DNA of 64,000 nucleotides from JANQPX01 sp039197065 (GCA_039197065.1 JBCCUL010000011.1:62001-126000), one strand, 5' to 3'; shown: positions 17,480 through 26,745, counted from the stretch's first letter. Notes: generated by a model not told the origin, from the letters alone. Translations and numbers: made by a program.

Positions 17480-19504
17480 GTGGTCAGCGTAATGGAACCC
17501 ATGGCTGAAGATCGATATGCCGGCCTTGATGAGGAACAGAGCAATGACTGGCTCCTCAACATCGAGGGGCGAGGTGCCAATGGCGCCTCTTCAAGTGGGG
17601 AAAGCCTGGAAAAGGTGATCGCAGACGTTGCGCGTGAGCTCGAGGCTGAGCAGAGAGCTGACGGACACTGGTGCTTCGAACTTGAAGCCGATGCGACGAT
17701 TCCTGCCGAATATGTTCTGCTCGGGCACTTCCTGGACGAGGTGGATCAGGCTCTCGATGAGAAAATCGGTGTCTATCTGCGCTCAAGACAGGCGGATCAC
17801 GGTGGCTGGCCGCTGTTCGAGGACGGTGCTTTCGATATGAGCGCGAGCGTCAAGGCTTATTATGCCTTGAAGTTGATTGGCGACGATCCCGATGCACGCC
17901 ATATGGTCCGTGCCAGAGAGGAGATCCTTGCCCATGGCGGTGCTGCGCGCTGTAACGTGTTTACGCGAATCACGCTGGCGTTGTTCGGACAGGTGCCGTG
18001 GCGCGCCGTTCCGGTGATGCCGGTTGAGATCATGCTGTTGCCGCGCTGGTTTCCGTTCCACATGGACAAGGTCTCATACTGGTCCAGGACGGTAATCGCC
18101 CCGCTCTTGATCGTCATGGCGAAGAAACCGCGCGCCAAGAACCCCCGCGGCGTCGACATCAGAGAACTCTTCACCAAGCCGCCAGAGTTGGAGCGTCGGT
18201 ACAACGTGAACCCGACAGGCAGTGCCGTCGGCAATCTTTTTCTCGGTGTCGACAAGGTCCTGCAGCGAGCCGAACCCCTGTTTCCGCGGATCTCGCGCGA
18301 ACGGGCACTGAATGCGGCATTGAACTTCATTAAGGAGCGGCTGAACGGCGAAGAGGGGCTCGGCGGTATCTATCCTGCCATGGCCAACGCGGTGATCGCA
18401 TTGGAGCTTATGGGTTTCGAGAAAACCCATCCCGACGTGGTCACGGCCAAGCGGGCGCTAAGACGTCTCCTGGTGATCGAGGACGACAGAGCTTATTGCC
18501 AGCCCTGCCTGTCCCCGGTCTGGGATACGGCGCTAGCCGCCCACGCCATGCTAGAAGTGGCGGATCGCGAGCCGAGTGAACCGGCACGGCGCGCCCTCGA
18601 CTGGCTGGTTGAACGCCAGATTTCTAACAAGATCGGCGACTGGGCGATCAGAGCGGCACCGGGCACGAAGCCCGGCGGATGGGCGTTCGAATATGAGAAC
18701 GATCACTACCCCGATGTCGACGATACCGCAGCCGTGATCTGCGCGATGCATCGAGCAGATCCCGAGCGTTACGAAACCTCGATCAAGACAGCGATCGACT
18801 GGCTGATCGGCATGCAGTCCTCGAATGGCGGTTGGGGCGCATTCGACGTCGACAATACCCACTATTATCTAAACAGCATCCCCTTTGCCGATCATGGAGC
18901 GCTCCTCGATCCACCGACGTCCGATGTTACGGCACGCTGCCTGAGCGCCCTTGTTCAGACCGGATATGGCCGAGACCATCCGGCCGTCGCTGCTGCGATC
19001 GCTTTCCTTAGAAGCGAGCAAGAGCCGGACGGCTCCTGGTTCGGCCGCTGGGGCACCAACTACATCTACGGAACATGGTCGGTTCTCGTGGCGCTGAATG
19101 CGGCTGGCGAAGACATGAACGCTGACTATATCAGCCGCGCCGTCGACTGGCTTATGGCGCGCCAGCATGATGACGGCGGCTGGGGTGAAAGCTGCGCCAG
19201 TTATTGGGACGATCAGAAGGATGCGAAGGTGGCAAGCCTTCCTTCTCAGACCGCCTGGGCGCTTTTGGCGTTGATGGCGGCGGGGCGGACCGAGAGTGAT
19301 TGCGTCAGGCGCGGTGTGGACTATCTGCGTTCGGCAGAGCGTCGGGGCGCTAAGTGGGAGGAGCGACTCTATAACGCGGTCGGCTTTCCCAAAGTCTTCT
19401 ATCTTCATTATCATGGCTATCGTAGTTATTTCCCACTGTGGGCGGTCGCCCGCTACGCGAATCTGATGAACCGAAACGACCGGCGGGTCGGCTACGGGAT
19501 GTAG
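17480..19504 (+). CDS. shc: Squalene-hopene cyclase
   Basis: 674-residue class II terpene cyclase that folds squalene into hopene or hopanol at the inner face of the membrane; founding enzyme of hopanoid synthesis. The protonating motif DVDDTA (DxDDTA) is at residues 412-417. Repeated QW-type motifs include GHWCFELEADATIP, QSSNGGWGAFDVDN, EPDGSWFGRWG and QHDDGGWGES. The C-terminus GFPKVFYLHYHGYRSYFPLWA is standard. Start options are GTG 17480, ATG 17492 and ATG 17501; the N-terminus is not conserved enough to decide. hpnG follows at once, indicating a two-gene hopanoid unit. Confidence 0.95.
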   Translation: MVSVMEPMAEDRYAGLDEEQSNDWLLNIEGRGANGASSSGESLEKVIADVARELEAEQRADGHWCFELEADATIPAEYVLLGHFLDEVDQALDEKIGVYLRSRQADHGGWPLFEDGAFDMSASVKAYYALKLIGDDPDARHMVRAREEILAHGGAARCNVFTRITLALFGQVPWRAVPVMPVEIMLLPRWFPFHMDKVSYWSRTVIAPLLIVMAKKPRAKNPRGVDIRELFTKPPELERRYNVNPTGSAVGNLFLGVDKVLQRAEPLFPRISRERALNAALNFIKERLNGEEGLGGIYPAMANAVIALELMGFEKTHPDVVTAKRALRRLLVIEDDRAYCQPCLSPVWDTALAAHAMLEVADREPSEPARRALDWLVERQISNKIGDWAIRAAPGTKPGGWAFEYENDHYPDVDDTAAVICAMHRADPERYETSIKTAIDWLIGMQSSNGGWGAFDVDNTHYYLNSIPFADHGALLDPPTSDVTARCLSALVQTGYGRDHPAVAAAIAFLRSEQEPDGSWFGRWGTNYIYGTWSVLVALNAAGEDMNADYISRAVDWLMARQHDDGGWGESCASYWDDQKDAKVASLPSQTAWALLALMAAGRTESDCVRRGVDYLRSAERRGAKWEERLYNAVGFPKVFYLHYHGYRSYFPLWAVARYANLMNRNDRRVGYGM

Positions 19505-19512
19505 AGCCAGAC

Positions 19513-20181
19513 ATGATTGGTATCGTGACCGGACTGGTCGCGGAGGCGCGTTGCCTTCGTCAGGGTCAGAACCGCTTCATATGTACGGGAGGAAATTCAA
19601 CCAAAGCGCGCAGTGGTGCTGAGCGGCTCGTAACTCAAGACGTTTGTGCGCTCTGTAGTTTCGGTCTCGCCGGCGGCCTTCATCCGGGCCTGCCATCCGG
19701 TACGCTGCTGCTGCCGAAGACGGTTGTCATGCCCGATGGCAGTAAAATCGAGACCGATTCCATCTGGCGCGAGCGTTTGACCTATCTGGCCCGCGCTGCT
19801 GGTCTGGATCCGCTACCGACAACGATCGTCGGCAGTAACGATCTGATAGCGACACCAATGGACAAAGCGGCGCTGCATCGGACCAGCGGCGCTGCGGCCG
19901 TTGATATGGAGAGCCATGCCGTTGGAGAGGTGGCGAAGGCATCGAAACTGCCTTTCGTCGTAGTGCGCGTTATCGCGGATACCCATGATGAGGCCATTCC
20001 TGAAGCAGCGCGTCATGGGCTGAGCGCAGAGGGGCATATCAAGCCGCTGGCCGTGCTGATGGAGCTGATGCGTCATCCCAATCAAACCGGTTCCTTGATC
20101 CGGCTCGGGCGGGAGAGCGGCAAGGCTCTTGGAGCGCTTCGCCGGGTCGCTGACCTAGCGCCGGATCTCGCCTTCGTCTAG
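19513..20181 (+). CDS. hpnG: Hopanoid adenosylhopane nucleosidase/phosphorylase-like protein
   Basis: 222-residue member of the purine nucleoside phosphorylase / MTA-SAH nucleosidase fold. IGIVTGLVAEARCL at the N-terminus, FGLAGGLHPGLPSGTLLLP, and the conserved VDMESHAVGEVAKASKLPF with Met-Glu contacting ribose, then VVRVIADTHDE. Known HpnG enzymes remove adenine from adenosylhopane to give ribosylhopane, on the way to C35 hopanoids. Its start is 8 bp after the shc stop, so context strongly supports this over a general nucleosidase. HpnH, which makes adenosylhopane, is not in the window. Confidence 0.87.
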   Translation: MIGIVTGLVAEARCLRQGQNRFICTGGNSTKARSGAERLVTQDVCALCSFGLAGGLHPGLPSGTLLLPKTVVMPDGSKIETDSIWRERLTYLARAAGLDPLPTTIVGSNDLIATPMDKAALHRTSGAAAVDMESHAVGEVAKASKLPFVVVRVIADTHDEAIPEAARHGLSAEGHIKPLAVLMELMRHPNQTGSLIRLGRESGKALGALRRVADLAPDLAFV

Positions 20182-20265
20182 ACGGTCTGACGACACTGTT
20201 CTAAGCGTTCGGGACCTCCGATGCCGCCTCATTCCTTAAGGTTTTTCGCGATCGTGTCGGAGGGT

Positions 20266-20436
20266 TCAGTCTGGTGTTTTGGCCGGCAGTGCCCATAGAA
20301 CAAGCGCCAACGGCGGTAGCATGGCGGTGGCGAATGACCAGGCGCCCACATGGCGTTTCCGCTGATATGCCAGTCGATTAGCCCAGTATGTGGCAAGAAC
20401 GGTGATGACCAATAGAGCAACAAGACCGTAGATCAC
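20266..20436 (-). CDS. Small two-helix membrane protein (56 residues)
   Basis: A short minus-strand gene from GTG at 20434-20436, preceded by a near-perfect GGAGAG six bases upstream and ending TGA at 20266-20268. The product has two hydrophobic stretches, VIYGLVALLVITVLA and MLPPLALVLWAL, separated by a basic turn (RLAYQRKRH), so it should be a hairpin in the inner membrane with the loop in the cytoplasm. No known family is recognised. It converges with hpnG. The good ribosome site and membrane-protein composition make it probably real. Confidence 0.6.
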   Translation of the reverse strand: MIYGLVALLVITVLATYWANRLAYQRKRHVGAWSFATAMLPPLALVLWALPAKTPD

Positions 20437-20603
20437 GCCGAACTCTCCGATGGATCTTGTGATCCGATCACTCTATCAGCCCAATGTTAAAAGAAAACTA
20501 GGCTCAGCCTCGCCAATACACCCCCGACAATGAACCGCATACCCGTCGACTTGTGGACACGTTCTTCGAAGGCGACCCAACGTCAATGAGGTGGCCACGC
20601 CAC

Positions 20604-21344
20604 TTAGATGGCGATGCCACCGTCGATGACGATGGCCTGGCCGGTGGTGTACGCGCTTTCGTCACCGGCGAGATGGACGGCAAGGGCGGCGATTTCGTCG
20701 GCGGTGCCAAGGCGGCCCATGGGCTGGCGTGCGATAAAGTCTTTTCTGGCCTGAACCGGATCGTCAAAGGCATCGATACGCTGGTCCAGGGAAGGAGATT
20801 GCACCGTGCCAGGGCAGATAGCGTTGCAGCGGATGCCGCGGCCGACGAAGTCTGCGGCGACCGAACGGGTGAGGCCGATCACGGCAGCTTTGGACGTGCC
20901 GTAGACGAAGCGATTGGGAATGCCCTTCACGCTGGAGCAGACCGACGACATGTTGACGATGCTGCCGCCACCTGCATCGAGCATCGCCGGCAAAAATGCT
21001 CTGACCATGCGGTACATCGCTTTGACGTTCAGGTTCATCGAGAAGTCAAAGTCGTCTTCGGGACAATCGAGAATCGTGCCGTGGTGAACGAAACCAGCAA
21101 TATTGGCAAGCACGTCCACCGCGCCCAACTCAGATGCGAGTTTCCTGATTGCAGCGCCGTCCAAAACGTCGAGTGTCTTGGTCTGGATGCCTTGCTGTCC
21201 CTCGATCTCTGACAACAATGATGGATTGATGTCGGTCGCAAGGACAGACGCACCTTCGGCCGCCATCATGAGCGCTGTCGCTCTGCCGATTCCCTGTCCA
21301 GCCGCTGTGACGAGCGCTGATTTTCCCTGAAGGCGGCCAGCCAT
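20604..21344 (-). CDS. SDR oxidoreductase closely resembling BDH2/DHRS6
   Basis: 246-residue short-chain dehydrogenase. Cofactor motif TAAGQGIGRA, an Asp after the second strand (LATDIN) that favours NAD(H), NIAGFVHHGTILDC, catalytic Ser in NMSSVCSSVKG, catalytic YGTSK, and CNAICPGTVQSPSL. These segments are unusually like vertebrate type 2 3-hydroxybutyrate dehydrogenase (BDH2/DHRS6), including the stretch from NVAGFVHHGT to SVKG as I recall it. Bacterial relatives oxidise hydroxy acids or sugar acids, so the substrate remains open. AGGA nine bases before ATG 21344 favours this start over ATG 21353. Confidence 0.88.
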   Translation of the reverse strand: MAGRLQGKSALVTAAGQGIGRATALMMAAEGASVLATDINPSLLSEIEGQQGIQTKTLDVLDGAAIRKLASELGAVDVLANIAGFVHHGTILDCPEDDFDFSMNLNVKAMYRMVRAFLPAMLDAGGGSIVNMSSVCSSVKGIPNRFVYGTSKAAVIGLTRSVAADFVGRGIRCNAICPGTVQSPSLDQRIDAFDDPVQARKDFIARQPMGRLGTADEIAALAVHLAGDESAYTTGQAIVIDGGIAI

Positions 21345-21404
21345 AATCGACATTCCTACATATGCTTGAGATGAAGAGGTTGCCCGTCTGGTGGCAGTGG
21401 CGGT

Positions 21405-22214
21405 TCAGCAGGCCGGATCTTCCAGAAGCTCGAACTCGGAGAGGATCGCCTGCAGGCGAAAATCACCGTAGTCCAAGAGGAGTTCTTGCAAAACCCCCGC
21501 TTCGGTCAGCATGAACTTAGCCTCGAACTCAGGAAGATCACTTTTGTCCGTCAGGCTGTAGTAGGCCATGCTCACGGGCCAGACATCGGCGTCGACCTTG
21601 GAAGGCAGCTCTTTATCGCTCGAGGGTTCGAATGGGCGTGACTGGCCGATCACCGTGGTTACCTGCGTGAGCGCATCAAATCCCCAGCCGTCGAAAACGT
21701 CATGCGTGACAAAGGAATTGCCGCCATCGGCCTCAGAGAGCAAACGGTTGAAGTGATCAGCAGGAAAAACTGTGCCCGGTGGCAGAGGCACGTCACGACG
21801 ATCAGGCTTCGTAAAGCTGGCGGTTCCGCCGCTCTCGGCCGACTCCATCTTGGCGTTACCCATATATTCCTCACGCAACCGGTCGCCATCGAAACTGCGC
21901 ACGGTGTAGCGCATTTCGGAGCCGTCGGTGGACTCCCAGCTGCTGAAGCGCACATCATGGGAGAAATTGCCCCCGCCTTCGGTTGCAGCGATGAACCCAA
22001 GCCTCTGATGGGAAAGCCAGCCATCGCAGGCCCGTTTCCATTCGATCACCAGACCGCCGTTAACGCCGGAGAGACCGCTCATACGGTGCGAGCTGTCAAG
22101 CTTTAGCCGGTAAGCGGCGCGGTGGGACTCCAGGGCTGCCAACGCCGCAGTTGACGTGGTCAGCGCTGCAAGCCCGATTGCGAGAAAACATCCGGAACGG
22201 CTGATCGTACCCAT
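21405..22214 (-). CDS. EipB-like periplasmic cell-envelope integrity protein (DUF1849)
   Basis: 269 residues with a Sec signal peptide (hydrophobic LAIGLAALTTSTAALA) and a mature beta-rich DUF1849 domain beginning LESHRAAYRLKL. Two cysteines remain in the mature protein, in KRACDGW near residue 63 and at the extreme C-terminus (PAC). In Brucella EipB, two such cysteines form a disulfide that stabilises a spiral beta structure, and loss of the protein weakens the envelope; the same is inferred here. The family is confined largely to Alphaproteobacteria, which helps place the organism. Confidence 0.88.
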   Translation of the reverse strand: MGTISRSGCFLAIGLAALTTSTAALAALESHRAAYRLKLDSSHRMSGLSGVNGGLVIEWKRACDGWLSHQRLGFIAATEGGGNFSHDVRFSSWESTDGSEMRYTVRSFDGDRLREEYMGNAKMESAESGGTASFTKPDRRDVPLPPGTVFPADHFNRLLSEADGGNSFVTHDVFDGWGFDALTQVTTVIGQSRPFEPSSDKELPSKVDADVWPVSMAYYSLTDKSDLPEFEAKFMLTEAGVLQELLLDYGDFRLQAILSEFELLEDPAC

Positions 22215-22359
22215 GGCTGCGGTTCCTTCCCTTCGAAAAGGGGTTCATTCGTTAAAATCTATGTCGGCTATGGTGACACGTCGATGAGCACGAGGGTAGG
22301 GCAAATGCCATACTCTGGTAGCGGCTAGGTGAAACGCCCGACCATGTCCTGGAAGATCA

Positions 22360-23625
22360 TTAAAGAATGAGAATTGCGCGGAAATCATTAACGTTGGTCA
22401 GCGTCGGGCCGGTCGTCACAAGATCCTCCAGTTTTGCGAAGAAGCCGTAGCCGTCATTGTCGTCCAGTACGGCCTTCGGATTCATGCCAAGCTCGATCGC
22501 TCGCTTTAGCGTATCCGGAGTCACGATGGCGCCTGCACTATCCTCGCTACCATCGATACCATCCGTATCGGCGGCGAGGGCGTAGATGTCTTCTGCACCG
22601 GCGAGCTGGACGGCGAGTGCCAGCAGAAATTCGGCGTTACGTCCACCTCGGCCTTGACCTTTCACGGTCACCGTGGTCTCGCCGCCCGAAAGCAGAACGC
22701 ATGGCGCCATGGCAGGTTGGGCATGGTTGCGAACCTGCATGGCCACGGCCGCCATGACCTTGGCGACATCACGGGCTTCGCCTTCGATCGAGTTGCCAAG
22801 GACGACCGGTCTGATCCCATTGTCCAGCGCGATTGCGACGGCAGCTTCGAGCGAAGCCTGTGGCGTCGCGATAAGATGCGTTTCGACATCGACGATGCGC
22901 GGGTCATCAGGCTTTGGTGTTTCGTTCTTGCCAGCGCGGATATAGTCGATCACCGATTTTGGCTCGGTGATGTTGAAGCGTGAAATGATCTCTTCCGCAT
23001 CCGCGAATGTGGTCGGATCGGGCACCGTCGGACCGGAGCCAATGACGGCCGGATCGTCTCCAGGCACGTCGGAAATCAAAAGCGTCACAACTTTGGCAGG
23101 ATAGGCTGCAGCCGCCAGCCGGCCTCCCTTGATGGTGGAGAGATGCTTTCTCACCGTGTTCATCTGCGTGATATCGGCGCCGCTTTCGAGAAGTGTCCGA
23201 TTAAGCACTTGTTTGTCATCCAGCGAGATCCCGTCGCCTGGCAGCGAAAGGAGAGCAGATGCACCGCCTGAAATCAGACAGAGAACGAGATCGTCTTCGC
23301 CGGCGTCTTCAGCTAGCTTCAAGATGCGAGCCGCGGCTGAACGGCCAGCTTCATCCGGGACCGGATGGGCGGCTTCGACAACCTCGATATGATCGCAGCT
23401 GACCGCGTGGCCATAGCGGGTAACTACCAGCCCTTCCACCTTGCCTGGCATATGCACATCGACCTCGCGCGCCATAGCAGCTGAGGCCTTGCCAGCGCCG
23501 AGGACGATCGTTCGCCCTCTTGGCTTGGCAGGGAGGTAGGATCTGATCAGCCGGCTGGGCGTTGCCGCGTCGATGGCGGCGTCGAGCATTTTGCGCAACA
23601 GAAGTCGTCGCTGATCATCATCCAT
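22360..23625 (-). CDS. Glycerate 2-kinase (type II, MOFRL family)
   Basis: 421-residue DUF4147/MOFRL-domain protein. It converts D-glycerate to 2-phosphoglycerate, linking the serine cycle, tartrate or glyoxylate metabolism to glycolysis; older annotations call it hydroxypyruvate reductase TtuD. Visible: IVLGAGKASAAMA near the N-terminus, VLCLISGGASALL, LNRTLLESGADITQMNTVR, LLISDVPGDDPAVIGSGPT, then the C-terminal MOFRL segment LLSGGETTVTVKGQGRGGRN and TDGIDG. ATG 23623-23625 has GGAG eight bases upstream and is preferred over 23640. Confidence 0.9.
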   Translation of the reverse strand: MDDDQRRLLLRKMLDAAIDAATPSRLIRSYLPAKPRGRTIVLGAGKASAAMAREVDVHMPGKVEGLVVTRYGHAVSCDHIEVVEAAHPVPDEAGRSAAARILKLAEDAGEDDLVLCLISGGASALLSLPGDGISLDDKQVLNRTLLESGADITQMNTVRKHLSTIKGGRLAAAAYPAKVVTLLISDVPGDDPAVIGSGPTVPDPTTFADAEEIISRFNITEPKSVIDYIRAGKNETPKPDDPRIVDVETHLIATPQASLEAAVAIALDNGIRPVVLGNSIEGEARDVAKVMAAVAMQVRNHAQPAMAPCVLLSGGETTVTVKGQGRGGRNAEFLLALAVQLAGAEDIYALAADTDGIDGSEDSAGAIVTPDTLKRAIELGMNPKAVLDDNDGYGFFAKLEDLVTTGPTLTNVNDFRAILIL

Positions 23626-23943
23626 GGTGTTGCGCTCCAACCCTCGTTGATGCCCCGTGACCTAAAGCACGCAGACACATGATCTTTGGGAACATCTCCG
23701 GCATCCCTGATCAGCCCTGTCTAGTTCAGTTGAACGCCATTCAGCAAGGCTGCGACGGCGTGGGCTGGATGGAAAGACACAACTGATCAACAAATTTTGG
23801 GCCTTCCATTCTCATGCCAAACTTATGGTGAAACAGGGCTGGATCGAACAATCACGACGCGAGTTTACTTCAACAGTGACAATCGTTAGCTTGGGTCGAC
23901 TCTCGACCCCTTGCTATCTTGGCGATGAGCGGGAGGCCTGACC
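23626..23943. other. Intergenic region between glycerate kinase and the LpoA-like gene
   Basis: About 318 bp of divergent promoter space. Near its right end, 23893-23909 is a perfect inverted repeat, GGGTCGA and TCGACCC around a 3-base loop. It could be a small hairpin in the leader of the lipoprotein mRNA or a protein-binding site. It is not followed by a T run, so it is not an intrinsic terminator. No coding region is recognised. Confidence 0.45.
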
Positions 23944-25335
23944 ATGCTGCGGCAACCGAAGAGGATCTTTGTGAGAACTGGTTTTGCCATGACCATGGCC
24001 GTGCTGGCAGTGGCGTCGCTAACGGCCTGCGAGACCAGACGGTCGACGGTGCAGACTCAAACACCGCTGATCATCGATCAGGACGAGGCTGATCTGCCGA
24101 CTGAGGTGCGTGTAGGGGTGCTCCTGCCGCTGACAGGTCCGGCTGCGGAGCTGGGCCAGGACATGCTGCGTGCAGCCCAGATGGCGCTGTTCGATGCAGG
24201 CCCCAACACCGTTGTACTGATGCCGAAGGATACACGCGGCTCGGCGGATGGCGCCGCCAATGCTGCGCTGGAGCTTGTGGATGAAGGCGCTGAAGTTCTG
24301 ATCGGTCCGTTGTTCAGCCAGGCGGTAAGGGCCGTGACGCCAATCGCGCGTGCGGCCGATGTTCGCGTGCTAGCGTTTTCCAATGTCAGCGCCGTTGCCG
24401 ATGAAGGCACATACCTTTTGGGCTTTCGCCCGGAGGAGCAGGTAGAACGCGTCGTTCAGTACGCGCTTGATCAAGGCGTGGAGATCTTTGCCGGCCTTGC
24501 GCCGGATGACGCCTATGGCGCAACCGCGATGCGCGCTCTGCAGGATGCCGTGATCGAACGCGGCGGCATTATGGGTGAAGTGCACTTCTACCCGCCGACG
24601 CTGGACGACCCGTCGTCAGTCGTGCGTGAGGTCGCCGACTACAGGAAGCGTCAGGCCGCCCTCGAAGCGGAGCGAAGAATTCTCGAAGCGATGGGTGAAG
24701 AGGATGAAGTCGCCCAAGCGGTTTTGAAACAGATAGAATCGCTCGACACATTCGGTGAGCCACCTTTCGATGCTATCATGATCGCCGATGGCAGCGACCG
24801 CTTGCGCTCGGTCGCATCCCTTTTGACCTTTTACGATGTCGATCCTGAAGCCGTTCAGTTTTTGGGCACTATCCGCTGGCAGGATGATCCTCGGGTGCTT
24901 TCTGAAGAGGCGATTGCCGGTGGCTGGTTTGCTGCGTCGTCTCCGGAGGCGTTTGCGGCGTTCGAGGGACGGTTCGATACGGTGTTCGACAAGAAGCCGG
25001 AGCAACTGGCAAGCCTCGCCTATGACGCAACGGCCCTTGCGGTCATTGTGCAGCGTGATCTCGATGACCGGCGTTTCGATCCAGTAAGCCTAACCGACAC
25101 CGAGGGCTTCGCCGGCGCCACCGGGCTGTTCCGCTTGAAGCCGGACGGTCTTGCCCAGCATGGTCTCGCGGTTCTGGAAGTGGCGAATGGCGCGATCAGT
25201 GAAATCGATCCGACGCCCATCCGTTTCGAGGACGAACCGATCGATGATCCCTTCTTTGGCAGTGGAGACGGGTCGTTCGGCGGATTCTTCGGACAAGACC
25301 AGCAGGCCGTCCCCAATCCGCCGCTGACTCAATAG
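23944..25335 (+). CDS. LpoA-like penicillin-binding-protein activator lipoprotein
   Basis: 463 residues. The N-terminus carries basic residues, a hydrophobic core and the lipobox SLTAC with Cys29, so it should be an outer-membrane lipoprotein. The body, from VRVGVLLPLTGPAAELGQDM, has the periplasmic-binding-protein fold of branched-chain amino-acid receptors: LVDEGAEVLIGPLFSQAV, ADVRVLAFSN, APDDAYGATAMRAL. Alphaproteobacterial proteins of this kind are annotated as LpoA homologues, which stimulate peptidoglycan synthases; that role is by homology only. The C-terminal tail is Gly/Phe/Asp rich. GGGAGG precedes ATG 23944. Confidence 0.85.
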   Translation: MLRQPKRIFVRTGFAMTMAVLAVASLTACETRRSTVQTQTPLIIDQDEADLPTEVRVGVLLPLTGPAAELGQDMLRAAQMALFDAGPNTVVLMPKDTRGSADGAANAALELVDEGAEVLIGPLFSQAVRAVTPIARAADVRVLAFSNVSAVADEGTYLLGFRPEEQVERVVQYALDQGVEIFAGLAPDDAYGATAMRALQDAVIERGGIMGEVHFYPPTLDDPSSVVREVADYRKRQAALEAERRILEAMGEEDEVAQAVLKQIESLDTFGEPPFDAIMIADGSDRLRSVASLLTFYDVDPEAVQFLGTIRWQDDPRVLSEEAIAGGWFAASSPEAFAAFEGRFDTVFDKKPEQLASLAYDATALAVIVQRDLDDRRFDPVSLTDTEGFAGATGLFRLKPDGLAQHGLAVLEVANGAISEIDPTPIRFEDEPIDDPFFGSGDGSFGGFFGQDQQAVPNPPLTQ

Positions 25336-25393
25336 GGCAGGTGGTTCTAAGGCGGGGACAAGAGCTCTTCTGTTTCCTGCTATGTGGCTGAGA

Positions 25394-26014
25394 TCAGTTG
25401 TTATTGAAGCATTTTTCGATCAACTGATCGAAGGCGCGTGCGCGGTGACTAAGTGAGCGCTTGTCCGATGCCGGCATTTCACCAAAGGTGTCCGATCGTC
25501 CCTCGGGCTGAAACATCGGGTCATAGCCAAACCCGCCATTGCCGCGCGGCGGATGAACCAGCTGCCCCACGACCTCTCCTTCGGCGAACTCCTCGTGGCC
25601 ATCGGGCCAGGCAAGGCAGAGCACGGCAACAAATCTGGCTCGCTTGTCCGCAGGCTCGAAACCGCCGAAGCGATCAGCCAGCTCGTTATGCACCCTCATC
25701 ATAGCGTGATTGAAGTCGCCACCGGGACCAGCCCATCTCGCTGAGAAGATGCCGGGTTGACGATCCAGGCCAAGAGCCTCGATCCCGCTGTCATCAGCGA
25801 GCGCAGGCAAGCCGGTCGCCGCGACCGCCGCCTTAGCCTTCAGTGCGGCGTTGGCAGCAAAGCTGTCACCGTCCTCAACAGGCTCAGGCAGAGAGAGCTC
25901 TCCGCTTGAGATGACATCTACCCCCAAAGGAGCGAGCAGCGCTCTGATTTCAGCGAGCTTGCCGGCATTATGCGTGGCCAGAACAAGACGCGGCTCGTCA
26001 AATCGCCTGGCCAT
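25394..26014 (-). CDS. rdgB: Non-canonical purine NTP pyrophosphatase (dITP/XTP)
   Basis: 206-residue HAM1/RdgB protein that hydrolyses dITP, dXTP and related deaminated nucleotides to monophosphates, keeping them out of DNA. Motifs: LVLATHNAGKLAEIRALL at the N-terminus, PALADDSGIEALGLDRQPGIFSAR (shown in the SGIEA and PGIFSARWAG parts), NGGFGYDPMFQPEG and the C-terminal SHRARAFD. Its start codon abuts the stop of rph at 26014, so the genes form an operon, a common arrangement in this class. Confidence 0.96.
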   Translation of the reverse strand: MARRFDEPRLVLATHNAGKLAEIRALLAPLGVDVISSGELSLPEPVEDGDSFAANAALKAKAAVAATGLPALADDSGIEALGLDRQPGIFSARWAGPGGDFNHAMMRVHNELADRFGGFEPADKRARFVAVLCLAWPDGHEEFAEGEVVGQLVHPPRGNGGFGYDPMFQPEGRSDTFGEMPASDKRSLSHRARAFDQLIEKCFNNN

Positions 26015-26745
26015 CAGCCGATTCCAAGTCCAAGCGCTTGTTTCTGCAACTGAACAAGCTCCTGAATGCCGGCCTTGGCCAGTTCGTGCATAGCGGCGAA
26101 GGCGTCCGGGGAAAGAGGATCCTTCTCAGCAGTCACCTGTATTTCGACGATTCCACCAGAGCCGGTCATAACGAAATTCGCGTCAGCCTCTGCACTGCTG
26201 TCTTCTGGGTAATCGAGATCGAGCACTGCTTCGCCCTCATAGATCCCGCAGGAGATCGCGGCCACGGGCTCCAATAGAGGGAGAGCCGGTATCTCATCAC
26301 TTTCAACCAAGCCTCGCAGCGCCTTGTGGAGCGCGACATAGGCGCCGGTTATCGACGCGCAGCGGGTGCCGCCGTCGGCTCGAAGCACGTCGCAGTCGAG
26401 AATGATCTGGCGCTCGCCGATCGAATCCAGATCGGTGACTGCACGCAACGAACGTCCGATCAGGCGTTGAATTTCCTGGGTTCGTCCGGACTGCTTACCG
26501 CGCGCGGCTTCGCGGTCGGTACGCCGATCGGTCGAACGCGGCAGCATGCCATATTCGGCCGTAACCCATCCGCGGCCGGTGTTGCGCAGGAAAGGAGGCA
26601 CGCGCTCCTGAACACTTGCTGTGCATAGAACATGGGTATTGCCGCAGCGAATCAGGCAGGAACCCTCGGCATGCGGAGCGAAATCGGGCTCGATAGTCAT
26701 GTCACGCAGCTGGTCGGCACGGCGTCCGGATGGTCGCAAGGTCAT
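26014..26745 (-). CDS. rph: Ribonuclease PH
   Basis: About 243-247 residues, normal for this phosphorolytic 3'-5' exoribonuclease that trims tRNA 3' ends. Conserved: RPSGRRADQLR at the start, GSCLIRCGNTHVLCTASV, GWVTAEYGMLPRSTDRR, QEIQRLIGRSLRAV, the phosphate-site region DCDVLRADGGTRCASITGAY and LDLDYPEDSSAEADANFV. Homologues begin close to ATG 26745; TTG 26757 is an alternative with a better-spaced GGGAGG. Transcribed with rdgB. Confidence 0.96.
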   Translation of the reverse strand: MTLRPSGRRADQLRDMTIEPDFAPHAEGSCLIRCGNTHVLCTASVQERVPPFLRNTGRGWVTAEYGMLPRSTDRRTDREAARGKQSGRTQEIQRLIGRSLRAVTDLDSIGERQIILDCDVLRADGGTRCASITGAYVALHKALRGLVESDEIPALPLLEPVAAISCGIYEGEAVLDLDYPEDSSAEADANFVMTGSGGIVEIQVTAEKDPLSPDAFAAMHELAKAGIQELVQLQKQALGLGIG

